A DNA stretch of 64,000 nucleotides from Gemmataceae bacterium (GCA_901538445.1 LR594584.1:3652055-3716054), one strand, 5' to 3'; shown: positions 9,016 to 18,185, counted from the stretch's first letter. The notes: generated by a model from the sequence alone, not told the origin. A program made the numbers and translations.

Positions 9016-12000
9016 TTACCCCTTGATCGGGGGTGCGGGGTCGAAACTGGCCGTTCCGTCCGGGTTCGGGCGGTTCCGGGCCGACGACGGGAGAACGACC
9101 CGCTGCGCGGACGGCTCGGGCGAGGTTCTCGAGAACCCCGGCATCCGCGCCAACCTGCGGCGGTGTAGCCACCGGGCCGCCGCCGCGAGCGCCGCCACCC
9201 CGGCCGCGGCCACTACCCCGGGCTGACACGCCCCCGCGACCTGCGCGGCGGGGTGCGGGTAGTAGATCGCTGCGACCACGGCGGCGGCGCTCGCGGCGGC
9301 CACCCCCAGGCCGAAGACCGCGCCGGGCAACCGCCAGAGTACGAGGACCAGAATGAACGCGGCCGCCGAGCACACGACCACCAGACCGGTGTGGTGCACC
9401 TGGTACACACGGACGGGGCCGGGCGCGACCTGTCGCGCGACGAACACCTCACCCGGCGCGTCCGAAGCGTCGGCCGCATCGTCCCCGGTGCGGAACCACG
9501 CTTCGAGCGCCTCGGCCGAGCCCGCCGCGCAGGGGGCAACGCCGGTCGGCCGCGGCCGCCAGCGGAACTCGGTGCTCGCGCCCGCGGAGACCAGCGGCGT
9601 GTGGCCGTGCGCGACCACCGCCTGCCACTGCACCGGGCCGACGAACGCGACCCCGGGGAGGGTCGGCGGGAAGTAGACCAGCTCGCCGGTCGGGCCGCGG
9701 GACACCGGGAGCTGGTACCGGACCTCGACGACTGTTGTGGCACCCGGGCGGGCGGCCGGGAGCGGGACGCGGAACGCCCGCTCGTCGTCGGTGCCGGTCA
9801 GGGCGACCGCGTCCAGGCGCTGGCCGTCGCGGAAGAACTCGGGGTTCGGGCCGGCGAGCGGGCTCGGGAGCCGGACCTCGACGCTGGGCCGCAGCCAGCG
9901 GCGGAGGAGGTAGCGGGCGCGGTAGCTCACGGTCCCGTCGTCGCCCCCCCAGGCCTGAACGAGCCCCCGCTCGGCCCACACGGCGACCGTGCCGGTGTCG
10001 GCGACCGGCTGCGTCTCCAGCGTCAGCGGTTCGGCCGCGACGGCCGACAGGGTGAGCACGGGGAGCGCGTCGCGGTCCGGGGCGGGCTCGACCGCCAACT
10101 CGCGCCACCCCGAGGAGGCGCTTGTGACCGCCCGGCTCGTGTCGAGGTCCGTCCAGACGCGCGCCGTCGCCTCGGTCCGGGTCGCCCCCACCGGCCAGAG
10201 GAGCGCGACCGGGACGCGGGCGGCACCATTTACGCCCGGCGACTGCCGCGGCAGGGCCGTCGCGTAGGTGGCGGAGACGGTCACCTCCGTCGCGTCCGGG
10301 GCCGTCGCGAAGACCCACTCCCCGGTCCCGACGGGGTCCAGTGCGGGGACCGTCTTCATCGCGGCCGGGGCGGCCGGCCCCCGGAACCGGAGCCGCCGCG
10401 GGAGCCCGGTCGAGGACCGGAGCTTGATCTGCTGGACGATGACGAGTTGCCGCTCGCCCAGCGTGACATCGGCCCGGACCTCGGCGGCGAGGTCGGGGTG
10501 GTGCGGGCTCCAGCCGAGGGTCACGCGGGCGAATCCGGATTCGGCCTGTCCGCTCACAGTGGTGACGGCGCGGGAGCCCTTCCCGCTCGGGTCCGCGACG
10601 GCCCCCAGGGGAGTGCCCCACGCGGCGTACTCGCCGTCCCAGTCCCGGGTCTCCGCGCGGAGTTCGAACCCATCGGGGACCGTCGCGGTCAGCGTCGCCG
10701 CGGACTCGGTCGCCTCGGGGAACCGCGGCAGCGCGACCGTCCCGGCCGCGTCACCCGGTTCGACCGGCACCGTCCCGGTGAGGACCAGATCGAACGGTTG
10801 CTTGTGGGCGGCGGCGAGGCGCACGACAACCGACACGCGGCGGCCGCCGACGGCCTGTGCCGCGGACGCCGCCCAGAAACCGTCCTGCGGCGGCACCTGC
10901 TGAACGCCCTCGACCAGTTCGGGCGGGGACGCCTCGAGCCCCCGCCAGTTCACCGGCACCTCAACGAGGACGGACTCGACTTGCGTGCGGATCGGGAACA
11001 CCCGCACCTCGGCCCGGACCCGCCACCCGGTATCGGTCAGGCTCAGGCGGTACGTCGGCTTGACCTTCACCGCACCCACCTGGGGCCGGGCCTCAAGGGT
11101 AAACAGCGGCGCGTTCGAGGCGGACGATCCAGACGGTCCGGTGACCAGGCGGAAGAACGCGGTCGTCACCTCCTCATCGGCAGGGCCGGGCGGCTCGGCC
11201 TTGCGGAGGTCGGGACCGTGCTTGAACGTGAGCTGCGTGTTGGCCGCGGCCGTCACCTTGACCGTCCCGGTCTGCCGGAGGACGTCGAGTGTCGTGAACG
11301 GTCCGACGGGGTACGGCCCGCGGTGCTGCGGGTCTTCGGGCCTGGGACGGGGCTGCCGGGTGACGACGGTGACGGTCCAGTCGGTCGCCGGCGAGCCGGC
11401 CGGGAACTCGATCTTCCAGACCGGCTTGTTCGGGTCCCCGGGCCGCGACACGGTCGCCGGCTGCGTCGGTCCGGTGTCGGGACCGGCCGCGTGGTCGGCG
11501 GTCACGTCGGCGGTCGCCGGGGCGACCAGCTTCCACTCGCGGGCGGGGCCGCGGAACCGCACCTTGGCGGTCGTTTCAACGAACGGCTCGGTCAGCAGCA
11601 CGGCGACGTCGAGGTCCGCGGACTGCACCTGATCGGCCGGCTGCGCCGCGGCCGCGGGCGGGTCCCAGGTCACCTCGACGGAATCGACCGGCCCGAGCGG
11701 GTAGCCGGCCTCGTGCCCGGCGCGGGCCGCGAGTTGCTTCAGCTCCAGGGCCGGGGTGCGGCGGGTCTCGGGGGGCCGGGCCGGCTGCGCCGGGTCAACG
11801 GTCTTGGTCGTCAGGTTGACGCGCTTGACGTCCTGCCCCGGCGGGTCGAACAGAAGGGTCGTGATCGCCGCCCGCGGGAGGCCGATCTCGAACCCGAGTT
11901 CGGGCTTCGCCCCGCGGGACGTCACGGGCGCTTCCAGGTCCAAAACGAGCGAGTGGTCGCCGGCCGCCTCGACCATCAGGGCGAAGCCGTCCTCGTTCGT

Positions 12001-12486
12001 GTCGAGGACCGGGAGCTTGTTGCCGTCGAGCGCAGCGGCGACGAGGAACCCCCGGCGGCCGCCCAGCGCCACGGCCGTCTGCGGCGCGGTGGTGCGGAAC
12101 GTACAGGTGAGTCGGAGTGCGGCCACGAGTTGCTCGCCGCGCTTCTCGACCCGGCCGCGGACGGCGCAACCGCTGGGCGGGGCCGGCTTGCGGGCCGCGA
12201 GTTGCTTCCGCACTTGATCGAGTTCGTTGAGGAGCTTCTGAAGCTCTTGCGGCGTGAGGCTGACTCGCTCGCCGGCGCTGTCGGTCGAGCTCCCGACCCA
12301 GAGGTAGGTGCCGTCGGGGAGGCGGACGACCGGCGAGTCCTTGGTCTTCGGATCGGCGGACTTCTTCGGATCGGGTTGCAGACCGCGGGCGGTCGGGGCG
12401 ACCAGGGCGAACAGCACCACCGGCACGGCCAGCGCGACGCGGCGGAACCGGCGGCACAGCGCGGGGAGGCAGGTGGTGGCCGGCAT
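9016..12486 (-). CDS. Giant exported membrane protein, partner of the downstream gene (1156 aa)
   Basis: No family recognised. A hydrophobic signal or anchor (about residues 17-36) is followed by a lysine-rich linker and PVVRLPDGTYLWVG, which echoes VVRLPRGEF in the downstream protein. A short heptad-like helix comes next (QELQKLLNELDQVRKQL, a possible coiled coil). Then follows a long beta-rich region with PGQ/PGR turns. Three hydrophobic helices lie near the C-terminus, followed by a basic, proline-rich tail of about 45 residues, probably cytoplasmic. It is the first gene of the pair and seems to hold one copy of the module that the downstream protein has twice, which suggests duplication. 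The ATG at 12486 leads straight into the signal. Confidence 0.85.
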   Translation of the reverse strand: MPATTCLPALCRRFRRVALAVPVVLFALVAPTARGLQPDPKKSADPKTKDSPVVRLPDGTYLWVGSSTDSAGERVSLTPQELQKLLNELDQVRKQLAARKPAPPSGCAVRGRVEKRGEQLVAALRLTCTFRTTAPQTAVALGGRRGFLVAAALDGNKLPVLDTNEDGFALMVEAAGDHSLVLDLEAPVTSRGAKPELGFEIGLPRAAITTLLFDPPGQDVKRVNLTTKTVDPAQPARPPETRRTPALELKQLAARAGHEAGYPLGPVDSVEVTWDPPAAAAQPADQVQSADLDVAVLLTEPFVETTAKVRFRGPAREWKLVAPATADVTADHAAGPDTGPTQPATVSRPGDPNKPVWKIEFPAGSPATDWTVTVVTRQPRPRPEDPQHRGPYPVGPFTTLDVLRQTGTVKVTAAANTQLTFKHGPDLRKAEPPGPADEEVTTAFFRLVTGPSGSSASNAPLFTLEARPQVGAVKVKPTYRLSLTDTGWRVRAEVRVFPIRTQVESVLVEVPVNWRGLEASPPELVEGVQQVPPQDGFWAASAAQAVGGRRVSVVVRLAAAHKQPFDLVLTGTVPVEPGDAAGTVALPRFPEATESAATLTATVPDGFELRAETRDWDGEYAAWGTPLGAVADPSGKGSRAVTTVSGQAESGFARVTLGWSPHHPDLAAEVRADVTLGERQLVIVQQIKLRSSTGLPRRLRFRGPAAPAAMKTVPALDPVGTGEWVFATAPDATEVTVSATYATALPRQSPGVNGAARVPVALLWPVGATRTEATARVWTDLDTSRAVTSASSGWRELAVEPAPDRDALPVLTLSAVAAEPLTLETQPVADTGTVAVWAERGLVQAWGGDDGTVSYRARYLLRRWLRPSVEVRLPSPLAGPNPEFFRDGQRLDAVALTGTDDERAFRVPLPAARPGATTVVEVRYQLPVSRGPTGELVYFPPTLPGVAFVGPVQWQAVVAHGHTPLVSAGASTEFRWRPRPTGVAPCAAGSAEALEAWFRTGDDAADASDAPGEVFVARQVAPGPVRVYQVHHTGLVVVCSAAAFILVLVLWRLPGAVFGLGVAAASAAAVVAAIYYPHPAAQVAGACQPGVVAAAGVAALAAAARWLHRRRLARMPGFSRTSPEPSAQRVVLPSSARNRPNPDGTASFDPAPPIKG

Positions 12487-12561
12487 GGCACTCCTCGGGC
12501 CGGACGGGGCGTCGCCTTTAACCTCCCAGTATACCCAGCCCCCGTGCCCGTTCCGACCCGA

Positions 12562-13935
12562 TCACGTCGAAATCTCACCCGGCCTTGCCCCACCCGAACG
12601 GTCCCGCTGCTGCAACCCGCACACGAGGACCGCGGCTGTGGCCGCCGTCAGAAGAACGAACGCGATCGTGTGGGTGCCGTACACCAGCGCGAGATCGCCC
12701 GCGCGCGTTCCGAAGGCCCCCGGGACCGTCATCAGCACCGCGGCGGTCACGAGGCTCCCGACGACGAGCCGCCGCACACCGGGCGGAAGTCCGACGGTGG
12801 TCGAGACCGCGAGTGCGGCCGCCGGGATGAGGAGCACGACAGCGTGGTGCTTCCACGTCCGCTCGCTGAGGAGGAGCATCGCCATGACGATCAGCCCGCA
12901 CTCGGCCGCGAACCGCCACCCCTGGCGCTCGGCCCGCGGGGTGCGGCACAGGAACATGATCGCCACGGCGAACCCGAGCGTGGCGAACTTGACCACCGCC
13001 CACGCCGCTGGGCGGCCGATGTCGACGAGGTTGTGGTAAGCGGCGGGGACCGGGACATCGCCCTCGGGGGTATGCGCGTAATCGATGAACGACGGGCTGT
13101 GCGTCCCGAGCCGGTAGACGAACCCGACGATCGACTGGTTCGGGTGCTCGCTCGTGACCTCGCCCTTCAGTACGGGCCGCTCGACCATCAGCCGGTACCA
13201 GTCTGTGAGCAACTCGGCATTGCGGTCGAAACCGAACACGCACCCGGGCGCGACGACCAGCCACAAGACCAGCCCCGCGGCGCACCCGCCAACCACGCGG
13301 CCGGCCCGCTTCCACACGAAGAACGCGAGCAGCATCACCGGCATGACCTTGCACGCAATGGCCAGCGCCAGCACGACACCCGAGGCGACGTCGCGGCCGC
13401 TGCGGTACAGTTCCAGGCACCCCGCGACAAGAAACAGGATGAAGATGTTGACGTTGTTGTGCGTGAGGTCGCCCATGACGGCCGGCAGTGCGAGCAGGAC
13501 GGCCGCCGCCTTCGCCCCGTCGGGAACACCCCCTGCCCCGGGTTCGCCGGGTCTCGGGCTCACGAGGCGGAACGTCCACACGGCCGCGAGGACCGCCATC
13601 AGCACCTTCGCGTAGAACCAGCTCATCGCACCGACAACGGGCGGCAGTTCGGCAAACGGCCGCAGGATGATCGCCATGATCGGCGGGTTCGGGTACTCGT
13701 TCTTGCCGACGTAGATGTTGGTGCCGGTGAACACGTCGCGGATCATCGCCCGCCAGCGGAGGAACGCGGAGCGGGACTGCTCCCCGGTGTCGGCCGGCTT
13801 GGAGACCTTCGCGGCGTACTTCACGCTCGCGAGTGCGAGTGCGAGTGCGAGCAGTCCGAGGAACGCGACCCGCAGGCGGACGGGGTTCGCGGCGAGCGCC
13901 GCGAAGACGCGGTGGGAGAACGACAGGTTCGTCAT
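12562..13935 (-). CDS. GT87-family (DUF2029) polyprenol-dependent glycosyltransferase-like membrane protein
   Basis: 457 residues with about nine or ten hydrophobic helices. The pattern of an N-terminal helix, a loop carrying aspartate and tryptophan-rich residues (NEYPNPPIMAIILRPFAELP), and alternating short loops is that of the GT87 family. Its best known members are mycobacterial alpha-mannosyltransferases using polyprenyl-phosphate mannose. The substrate here cannot be read from sequence. The first helix is encoded partly by a GCGAGT hexamer repeat (13829-13852) that gives an LALALA run. A 75-base gap separates it from the giant-protein gene that follows on the same strand. Confidence 0.8.
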   Translation of the reverse strand: MTNLSFSHRVFAALAANPVRLRVAFLGLLALALALASVKYAAKVSKPADTGEQSRSAFLRWRAMIRDVFTGTNIYVGKNEYPNPPIMAIILRPFAELPPVVGAMSWFYAKVLMAVLAAVWTFRLVSPRPGEPGAGGVPDGAKAAAVLLALPAVMGDLTHNNVNIFILFLVAGCLELYRSGRDVASGVVLALAIACKVMPVMLLAFFVWKRAGRVVGGCAAGLVLWLVVAPGCVFGFDRNAELLTDWYRLMVERPVLKGEVTSEHPNQSIVGFVYRLGTHSPSFIDYAHTPEGDVPVPAAYHNLVDIGRPAAWAVVKFATLGFAVAIMFLCRTPRAERQGWRFAAECGLIVMAMLLLSERTWKHHAVVLLIPAAALAVSTTVGLPPGVRRLVVGSLVTAAVLMTVPGAFGTRAGDLALVYGTHTIAFVLLTAATAAVLVCGLQQRDRSGGARPGEIST

Positions 13936-14008
13936 GAGCGCGTCCGTGCGCGGGTGTGGGGATGGCCCCGGCGCGTCCAGCGGCCGGGGGGGCGGTTCGG
14001 GCGGTGCC

Positions 14009-14338
14009 CTACGCGGCAGGCTCGACGGAGACGCCGAGGGTCACGGCCCCCTTGGCCTTCTGTTGCGGGTCCGGGCCGCACGAGCGGATCTGGTCGGCTT
14101 TCAGCTCCGCGACCTCCAGCGCCCCGACCCACACGGCGGCCTTCCCCTTCTCGTGCGCTTCGAGCATCAGCTCGACGCACTTCTCGACGCTGTACCCGAA
14201 GATCTTGCGGAGCACGCTGACGACGTACTCCATGCCGTTCACGTCGTCGTTGTGAAGGACGACGGCGTAGGGCGGCTGCCGGCGGGTGCGCGTCTCAGTA
14301 TCGGTTTCCGGCAGCACGTCCGGAAAGGGGGTCGCCAT
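14009..14338 (-). CDS. clpS: ATP-dependent Clp protease adaptor ClpS
   Basis: 109 residues, the usual length. ClpS binds the ClpA N-domain and delivers proteins with N-degrons (Leu, Phe, Tyr, Trp) for degradation by ClpAP. The conserved core is plain: YAVVLHNDDVNGMEYVV, then the EKCVELMLEAHEKGKAAVW helix-turn, then the last strand and helix. The Asn-Asp-Asp of the core strand and the His of the AHEKG segment that line the N-degron pocket are present. The final strand is degenerate and the last 20 residues are unconserved. clpA is not adjacent. Confidence 0.93.
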   Translation of the reverse strand: MATPFPDVLPETDTETRTRRQPPYAVVLHNDDVNGMEYVVSVLRKIFGYSVEKCVELMLEAHEKGKAAVWVGALEVAELKADQIRSCGPDPQQKAKGAVTLGVSVEPAA

Positions 14339-14412
14339 GGTGGTCTCCGGGGCGCATCGGGTTGTCGGATTCTAACATTCGGCCGGCGGGAGGGAAATGG
14401 CGAACGCGGGCC

Positions 14413-15354
14413 TCACCTCCCCACCGCCTGCCGCAGTTCGGCCTCGGTGAACGCGATGTTGCACTCGTCCGGCGTGTCCTTCAGGATCTTCTGCGCGATC
14501 AGCGCGTTAACCGGCGCGAGGACACTGAAGTGGTCCGCCCCCTTCACGGGGTAGAAGTGCCCCATTGGGTTGGTACACGCCTTCGCCATCGTCTCGAGCG
14601 CCTCGAGGTTCCCGTCCGAGGTGCCCTCAAACACGAACGTCGGACACTGGATCGAGTGCAGCCACTTGCCGGGCGACCGGAGGTCCACCTCCTTGCGGTC
14701 CTTGACGTTCACGGCCTCGGTGAACCGCCCGCCGTAGCCCCGGATGTCGTCCACCGGCCCGAACGAGAACACCGCCCGGAACCGGGGCGAGTGTTCCGCG
14801 GCCAGCAGCACGAGCGTGCCGCCGGTGCTGTGGCCGCCGAGGTAGATGCGCTTCGGGTCGACGTAGTCGAGTTTCCCGAGGTAGTCGGCCGCGGCAAGGA
14901 CGTCGTCCACCTCGCCGTAGAAGTTCTCCTTGAACCCCGGGTTCTGGTTCCCGCCGCGGAGCGACGGGAACATCATCACGATCCCGGCCGCACGGTACTG
15001 GCCCGCGGTCTGGTCGTTGTCCCGCTTGCCGGGGCTCCACACGTCGCCGATGGTGTTGCAGTCGCCGCCGGTGATCCAGATGATCGCCGGCCGCTTCTTG
15101 CCGTCCTTGGGATCGGGGCCGAGGTACGCGGCCAGCTTGCCGGCCGGCGACTCGAACTGCACCGTGCCGAACACTTTGGCAGGCGGGGTCGGCACGGCCT
15201 CGTTGGCCTTCTCCTGCCGGACCAGCTTGGTCGTGAATCCCTTGCGGGCCTCGGCGAGTGACCCCGCGGTGCCACCGGGTCCGGTCTGCGCACCGTCCGG
15301 CGGTTTGCAACCGGCCAGAACCAGCACCGCGGCGAACAGGAGGACGCGTTTCAT
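14413..15354 (-). CDS. Lipoprotein alpha/beta hydrolase (prolyl-oligopeptidase/dienelactone type)
   Basis: 313 residues from the ATG at 15354, which begins a textbook lipoprotein signal (MKRVLLFAAVLVLAGC, lipobox LAGC). An earlier in-frame ATG at 15414 would bury that signal. After the cysteine comes a linker and an alpha/beta hydrolase. It has a strand with ITGGDCNTIGD (oxyanion side), the nucleophile elbow GGHSTGG with Ser in GHSTG, a later Asp region (FEGTSDGN) and the catalytic His at KGADHFSVL. The probable role is an esterase or peptidase tethered to a membrane facing the periplasm; the substrate is unknown. It lies downstream of the esterase-SMP30 gene on the same strand, but a terminator hairpin separates them. 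Confidence 0.85.
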   Translation of the reverse strand: MKRVLLFAAVLVLAGCKPPDGAQTGPGGTAGSLAEARKGFTTKLVRQEKANEAVPTPPAKVFGTVQFESPAGKLAAYLGPDPKDGKKRPAIIWITGGDCNTIGDVWSPGKRDNDQTAGQYRAAGIVMMFPSLRGGNQNPGFKENFYGEVDDVLAAADYLGKLDYVDPKRIYLGGHSTGGTLVLLAAEHSPRFRAVFSFGPVDDIRGYGGRFTEAVNVKDRKEVDLRSPGKWLHSIQCPTFVFEGTSDGNLEALETMAKACTNPMGHFYPVKGADHFSVLAPVNALIAQKILKDTPDECNIAFTEAELRQAVGR

Positions 15355-15396
15355 GTTGGACTCCAACGTGCCGTCTGAACCTGAACCATCGAGTTC

Positions 15397-15426
15397 AAAA
15401 GAGCCACGGCTCACGTCCCGTGGCTC
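15397..15426 (-). terminator. Rho-independent terminator of the esterase-SMP30 gene
   Basis: A 9-bp perfect stem (GAGCCACGG at 15401-15409 with CCGTGGCTC at 15418-15426) and an 8-base loop is followed, on the minus strand, by TTTT (15397-15400). It lies 13 bases past the stop at 15439. The stem resembles the hairpins at 17925 and 20969. Confidence 0.7.
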
Positions 15427-15438
15427 GCCCCTCGCGAG

Positions 15439-17160
15439 TCACAGCCGCGGCGGGGCCGGCTTGAACGGGGGCTCGAATGCGTTCGCGCCCTTGGCCTTCA
15501 TCTTGCGGCTGAACACTCTGTCGCCGCAGGTCGCGTACACGGTGTCCATGTCCGGGCCGCCGAACGTGAGGTTCGAGACCTTCCCGTTCGGCGTCGGGAT
15601 GATGCAGTTCACCCGACCCGCTTGGTCGCACACCTGCAACCCCGATTTCGTCGCGACCCACAGCCGGCCGTCGCGGTCGGCACGCAGCCCGTCGGCCCCG
15701 GAGTCGTCGTCCTTGTCGTGAACGTGCAGGTGGTAATACTTCTGCTTGTACGCGAGCGACCCGTCGGCCGCAATCTGGTAGCTGTAGACCCAGTGCGTGC
15801 GGCTGTCGGCGACGTACAGGAGCGTCTGATCGGGTGACACGGTGATGCCGTTGGCGAACTTCAGACCGGTGTCCACCACCTTCGCCTCGCCCTTCGGCGA
15901 CACGTAGTACACCTTGCTGTTGTTCGGCACCTCGAACGGGTCGGTGGCGTAGACCGCGCCGTTGTTCAGCACCACGAGGTCGTTCCCCTTGAACCCGGTT
16001 GCGAACTCGGTTGACTTGCCGTCTGCATCCCAGGCGAGGACCTTGCTCACCCCCGAGGCGTTGGTGTACAGCTTGCCGTCCGGGCCGAACCGTTGGCCGT
16101 CGCCGCGCTTGCTGTCGGCGAGCCACTCGACCGCCTTGCCGTCCACCACCTTGAACGTCTTGCTGCTGCCGACGTCGTTGAAGAACACATCGCCCTTCGC
16201 GTTGGTCGCCGGCCCCTCGGTGAACTTGTACCCCTCGCCCACGAGCTTCCAATCCTCGCCGGGGATCAAGATCTCCTTGAGTTGCTGACTCCCCTGCCCC
16301 GCCTTTACCGGCTTCGGGTGGCCCTCCCACAGGAACTTCATCGCCTCGGGGAACACCTCCGCGGCGAGCCCGCCGTTGTGGCCGCCGTCGTTCCACGAGT
16401 GCTTCACCTCGTACCCCGCGAACGTCAGCGCGCGTTGCATCGTCTGGTTCGCCATCCACCAGTCGCCGCCGTAAATGTTCAGGTCCTTGCTGCCGTCCTG
16501 GAGGTAGACGCGGATCGGCCTCGGCTCGAACTTGCGGATCAGCGTGGGGTACACGTCGCCGCCGCGGAGCCCGACGTATGTGCCGATGGTGCTGAACACG
16601 CGGCTAAACTCGTCGGGCCGCTCCCAGGCCGCGGTGAACGCGCAGATCGCCCCACTACTCGCCCCGCCGATCGCCCGATCGACGCCGCTCGGCGATAGCA
16701 CGACCTTGCGGCCGGACTGCGTCGCCTTCGTCTCGACCTCGGGGAGCAGTTCGGTGACGAGGAACTTGACATAGTCGCCGCCGAGCCCGTCGTACTCGTA
16801 GCTCCGGTTGAACCGCGGGAGCGCGTCCGGGTTCGCGGCCTTCACCACGCCCGGCGTGACGCCGATCGCGATCGTCACTGGCATTGCCTTCTCGGCGATG
16901 AGCTTCTCGAACGCCAGCCCAACGTACCCCGGGAGTCCGTCCTGGCTGACGTACACGCACGCGGGTGTCTTGCCGTCGTACTGCGACGGAACATACACGG
17001 TCACCCCGCGACTGGTCCCCGGAAAGACCTTGCTTTTCTCGAAGCTGAACGTGATGGTCTCGCCCTTGGACGGTTGCGGGTCGGCATTCTTGTCGTCGGC
17101 GGCCAATGCGACGGCCGTTGCGACGAATAGCACGAGGACGGGAGAGAGGCGGCGTGTCAT
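15439..17160 (-). CDS. Exported two-domain hydrolase: esterase fused to SMP-30/gluconolactonase-like propeller
   Basis: 573 residues from the ATG at 17160, which begins a signal peptide (MTRRLSPVLVLFVATAVALAA). Residues about 25-290 form an enterochelin-esterase/esterase-D-like alpha/beta hydrolase, with the nucleophile at GGASSGAICAF and a His in GGHNGG. After a short linker, residues about 300-570 form a six-bladed SMP-30/gluconolactonase/LRE-like propeller. Its metal-site pieces are FTEGPA (Glu), GNDLVVLNN (Asn) and SGADGLRAD (Asp). Such fusions suggest stepwise hydrolysis of an ester and a lactone from plant or algal material; the substrate is inferred, not shown. Periplasmic location is likely. 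It is divergent from the sigma-like gene at 17316. Confidence 0.85.
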   Translation of the reverse strand: MTRRLSPVLVLFVATAVALAADDKNADPQPSKGETITFSFEKSKVFPGTSRGVTVYVPSQYDGKTPACVYVSQDGLPGYVGLAFEKLIAEKAMPVTIAIGVTPGVVKAANPDALPRFNRSYEYDGLGGDYVKFLVTELLPEVETKATQSGRKVVLSPSGVDRAIGGASSGAICAFTAAWERPDEFSRVFSTIGTYVGLRGGDVYPTLIRKFEPRPIRVYLQDGSKDLNIYGGDWWMANQTMQRALTFAGYEVKHSWNDGGHNGGLAAEVFPEAMKFLWEGHPKPVKAGQGSQQLKEILIPGEDWKLVGEGYKFTEGPATNAKGDVFFNDVGSSKTFKVVDGKAVEWLADSKRGDGQRFGPDGKLYTNASGVSKVLAWDADGKSTEFATGFKGNDLVVLNNGAVYATDPFEVPNNSKVYYVSPKGEAKVVDTGLKFANGITVSPDQTLLYVADSRTHWVYSYQIAADGSLAYKQKYYHLHVHDKDDDSGADGLRADRDGRLWVATKSGLQVCDQAGRVNCIIPTPNGKVSNLTFGGPDMDTVYATCGDRVFSRKMKAKGANAFEPPFKPAPPRL

Positions 17161-17315
17161 GCGGGTCGTCCTACTGGAGCGTTGGGGCGGGCCGGGTGAC
17201 AGCATACCGGACGGTCCCCGGGCGACATTGAGAATTTTTCGGCCGGTCGTGCGAGATTTGCGGCGGATGCCGTCCGTAGGATAGTGGTCAGCTCCTCACT
17301 TAACGGGTTCCAAGG

Positions 17316-17912
17316 ATGCGACGGTTCCTACCTGCCAACCCCGCCTCCCGCCAGATGATGGTGGCGGTCGTGCTGGGGGCACTGGCCACGACCTCGGCCA
17401 ACCGGGCGACGGCCGCCGCGACGGGTGGCACGCCGAGCGCCAAGGCCGTAACCGACATCAGCAAGTACTGTCAGACGTGCTGGCGGAACGCCCGCCTGCC
17501 CGCTGACCGGTGGCAGGACTGCACCCAGGAGGTCTTCGTCCGCTTGCTGGAGCGGGTCGAGGCCGACAAGTGGGGCCGGCTGCTGGTCGACGACGAGAGC
17601 CTCGAGCGCCGCGAGTTCATCCGGGCCATCGACGCGGTGAAGAAGCGCACCCAGCGCGCCCGCAAGTTCACCAACCTGACGCCCGACGTCCCCGAGCGGC
17701 GGCCGGTCGCGAACACGCTCAAGGACGACCGCGACGCGGTGACCAAGGCGTCGGCCGAGCTCCTCAGCCCCCGCCAGCGCCGTCTGCTCGACCTGACGGC
17801 GGACGGGTGGACCGTCCCCGAAATCGCCGACGAACTCGGCACCACGCCCGAGCGGATCAGCGATGAGAAGTACAAGGCAGTGAAGAAGTTGCAGCACTAC
17901 TTCCAGGCGTGA
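17316..17912 (+). CDS. ECF-type RNA polymerase sigma factor-like protein
   Basis: 198 residues. The C-terminal half is a clear sigma region 4/LuxR-like helix-turn-helix (LSPRQRRLLDLTADGWTVP followed by EIADELGTTPERIS). The middle (RLPADRWQDCTQEVFVRLL) matches region 2, with the usual DCTQEVF pattern. The first 40 residues are hydrophobic and Ala-rich, odd for a sigma factor, so translation may start further in; I kept the ATG at 17316 because AAGG precedes it at good spacing. Region 3 is missing, as in all ECF sigmas. No anti-sigma gene adjoins it. A 17-bp hairpin follows the stop. Confidence 0.8.
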   Translation: MRRFLPANPASRQMMVAVVLGALATTSANRATAAATGGTPSAKAVTDISKYCQTCWRNARLPADRWQDCTQEVFVRLLERVEADKWGRLLVDDESLERREFIRAIDAVKKRTQRARKFTNLTPDVPERRPVANTLKDDRDAVTKASAELLSPRQRRLLDLTADGWTVPEIADELGTTPERISDEKYKAVKKLQHYFQA

Positions 17913-17924
17913 CCCAAGCGACCA

Positions 17925-17963
17925 GCGCAACGAGCCGCGGGCTTGTCCCGCGGCTCGTTGCGC
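17925..17963 (+). terminator. Hairpin terminator after the sigma-like gene
   Basis: A perfect 17-bp stem (17925-17941 with 17947-17963) with a CTTGT loop, 12 bases after the stop at 17912. No T run follows, so it may act as an RNA-stabilising hairpin or need Rho. The core GAGCCGCGGGCTTGTCCCGC is close to the hairpins at 15401 and 20975. Confidence 0.6.
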
Positions 17964-18021
17964 TTCACACCGACACCTACGCCGCTACCACTCTCACCGT
18001 CCCGCCTGCTACAACGATCCA

Positions 18022-18185
18022 GTTCGCTCGTGGGGGGCAGCGCCACAACTGCGGCGGTACGCCGCGGGTGGGGAATGCCGGACACCCTCGGGTTTGTCAC
18101 ATCACACCGGTCCGCCCCCACACTCGCGTGTGGGACCGGTGGTGAACGCGCCAAACAGCGCGGAAGGTGGCCCCCACGAGCGAAC
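18022..18185. other. Structured intergenic element (nested inverted repeats)
   Basis: The 624 bases between 17912 and 18537 hold no convincing gene. Within them GTTCGCTCGTGGGGG (18022-18036) is matched perfectly by its reverse complement at 18171-18185. Inside lie a GCGGCG-GTA-CGCCGC hairpin (18051-18065) and a larger hairpin, 18105-18141, pairing CACCGGTCC and CACAC with GTGTGGGACCGGTG around a TCGC loop. This could be a structured RNA or a small non-coding mobile element. No target-site duplication is visible. An AT-rich patch follows at 18210-18255; I could not make a good promoter of it. Confidence 0.45.

Noticed and set aside
13829-13852. GCGAGT hexamer repeat in the GT87 gene as a phase-variation switch
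   Set aside because: A six-base unit cannot change the frame; it only alters the length of a hydrophobic run.
9253-14220. A 1655-residue open frame on the plus strand
   Set aside because: It is antisense to the giant exported protein, the GT87 gene and part of clpS, with no ribosome-binding site and Arg/Gly-rich noise.
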